Origin: Mesorhizobium intechi
GTDB taxonomy: Bacteria; Pseudomonadota; Alphaproteobacteria; Rhizobiales; Rhizobiaceae
DNA: 49,182 nucleotides
Reading direction: 5' to 3'
NCBI RefSeq assembly: GCF_002879535.1
Contig: NZ_PNOT02000156.1
Coordinates: 1 to 49,182 of the forward strand
Shown one piece after another: positions 48,853-49,182 of the stretch (positions are counted from its first letter, which is position 1; each line of letters begins with the position of its first letter). The position numbers and the translations under genes were made by a program. The notes beneath the pieces were generated by a model, which had not been told where the DNA came from, made no database searches, and saw nothing but the letters and a program-made list of their open reading frames with translations.

Positions 48853-49182
48853 GACAAACGCCAACACGACCACGCGCGGGGCGACGCAGTAGGCGAGGCT
48901 GACCTTGCGGCCGGTCTTGGTCGTCGCGCGGCCTGCACCGAGGTCCACGGCGATATCCTCGTAGCCCAGCACCTCGCGATCGAGCGGATAGGCTGCCTTG
49001 TAGACCGCCTCCTTGGCGGCAAACAGGATGCGGCCGGCAAGCCGCCGGTCCGCCGCGCCGGCCCGATCCGCGCCGATTGCAACGATCGCGAAAATGTTGT
49101 CCGGCAAGGGCTCGGCGGGCTCGACGTCAATGCCAACAGAGATGATGCCGCCGACAGGCGCAACCGCCGCCACGGCCATCTC
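48844..49182 (-). CDS. 4'-phosphopantetheinyl transferase, EntD/Sfp type (5' end outside window)
   Basis: The frame is open to the right edge, so only the C-terminal 112 or so residues are visible. GIDVEPAEPLPDNIF (about 30-45 of the visible part) contains the Mg-binding aspartate and glutamate. FAAKEAVYKAAYPLDREVLGYEDIAVDL is the second family motif, with the catalytic WxxKE-like lysine and glutamate. Such enzymes attach phosphopantetheine to carrier domains of siderophore, polyketide or fatty acid synthesis. Its carrier partner is not in the window. Convergent with the KamA-like gene, with six bases between stops. Confidence 0.88.
   Translation of the reverse strand, partial: EMAVAAVAPVGGIISVGIDVEPAEPLPDNIFAIVAIGADRAGAADRRLAGRILFAAKEAVYKAAYPLDREVLGYEDIAVDLGAGRATTKTGRKVSLAYCVAPRVVVLAFVGE

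Overview
The window reads as chromosomal DNA of a GC-rich alphaproteobacterium of the Rhizobiales, most likely Mesorhizobium or a close relative. The grounds are the strong GC bias at third codon positions, the density of LysR, GST, SDR and ABC-transporter genes, rhizobial RIME-like intergenic palindromes (29124-29304 and about 47420-47670), and a DUF1127 protein. This is an inference from style, since there is no rRNA or marker gene. I see no tRNA, rRNA, CRISPR array or prophage.

Region by region. 1-5400 is a small-molecule and redox block: the end of a LysR regulator, a marR regulator with an SDR behind it and a divergent cupin gene sharing twin palindromic operators, a YdeI-like protein, a GST, a second SDR and an F420-reductase-like protein. 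5472-9319 is the most striking part. It is a complete IS1595-type transposon of 3832 bp with 25-bp terminal inverted repeats and a perfect 8-bp target duplication. It carries a Panacea-type antitoxin with a probable toxin partner, a DUF6471 protein, a two-helix membrane protein and an unknown gene. It landed inside the last codons of an Asr-like basic secreted protein gene, whose original tail and terminator now lie at about 5370-5479. 9622-15295 holds small secreted proteins, an ABC-F ATPase, a glyoxalase-fold protein, a lipoprotein, another GST and an unknown protein.

15364-18953 is a second redox block on the minus strand: a monooxygenase relic, an esterase overlapping a glutathionyl-hydroquinone reductase gene, a second F420-reductase-like gene and a LysR regulator. 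Then come a CHASE-like/PAS/GGDEF/EAL cyclic-di-GMP enzyme, a GlxA-type regulator, a four-gene polyamine-type ABC transporter operon (permease, permease, Tat-exported binding protein, ATPase) and htpG. 29322-34485 contains secreted and membrane proteins of unknown function. Among them are a frameshifted MerR regulator divergent from a His/Glu-rich membrane protein through a 19-bp-spacer promoter, and a coiled-coil protein with a 159-bp internal duplication.

34555-42587 carries an acyl-CoA synthetase, a serine beta-lactamase-like hydrolase, a relic of a CadC/TPR-type regulator, an HD-GYP/LuxR fusion, a small protein, and a periplasmic-binding-fold protein without an export signal. 43072-49182 has an AraC regulator divergent from an epimerase/reductase, a LysR regulator divergent from a DUF1127-NmrA pair, a lysine 2,3-aminomutase-family radical SAM protein, and the end of a phosphopantetheinyl transferase. 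Most of the window is ordinary rhizobial accessory chromosome. The transposon and the decayed genes are what deserve attention.
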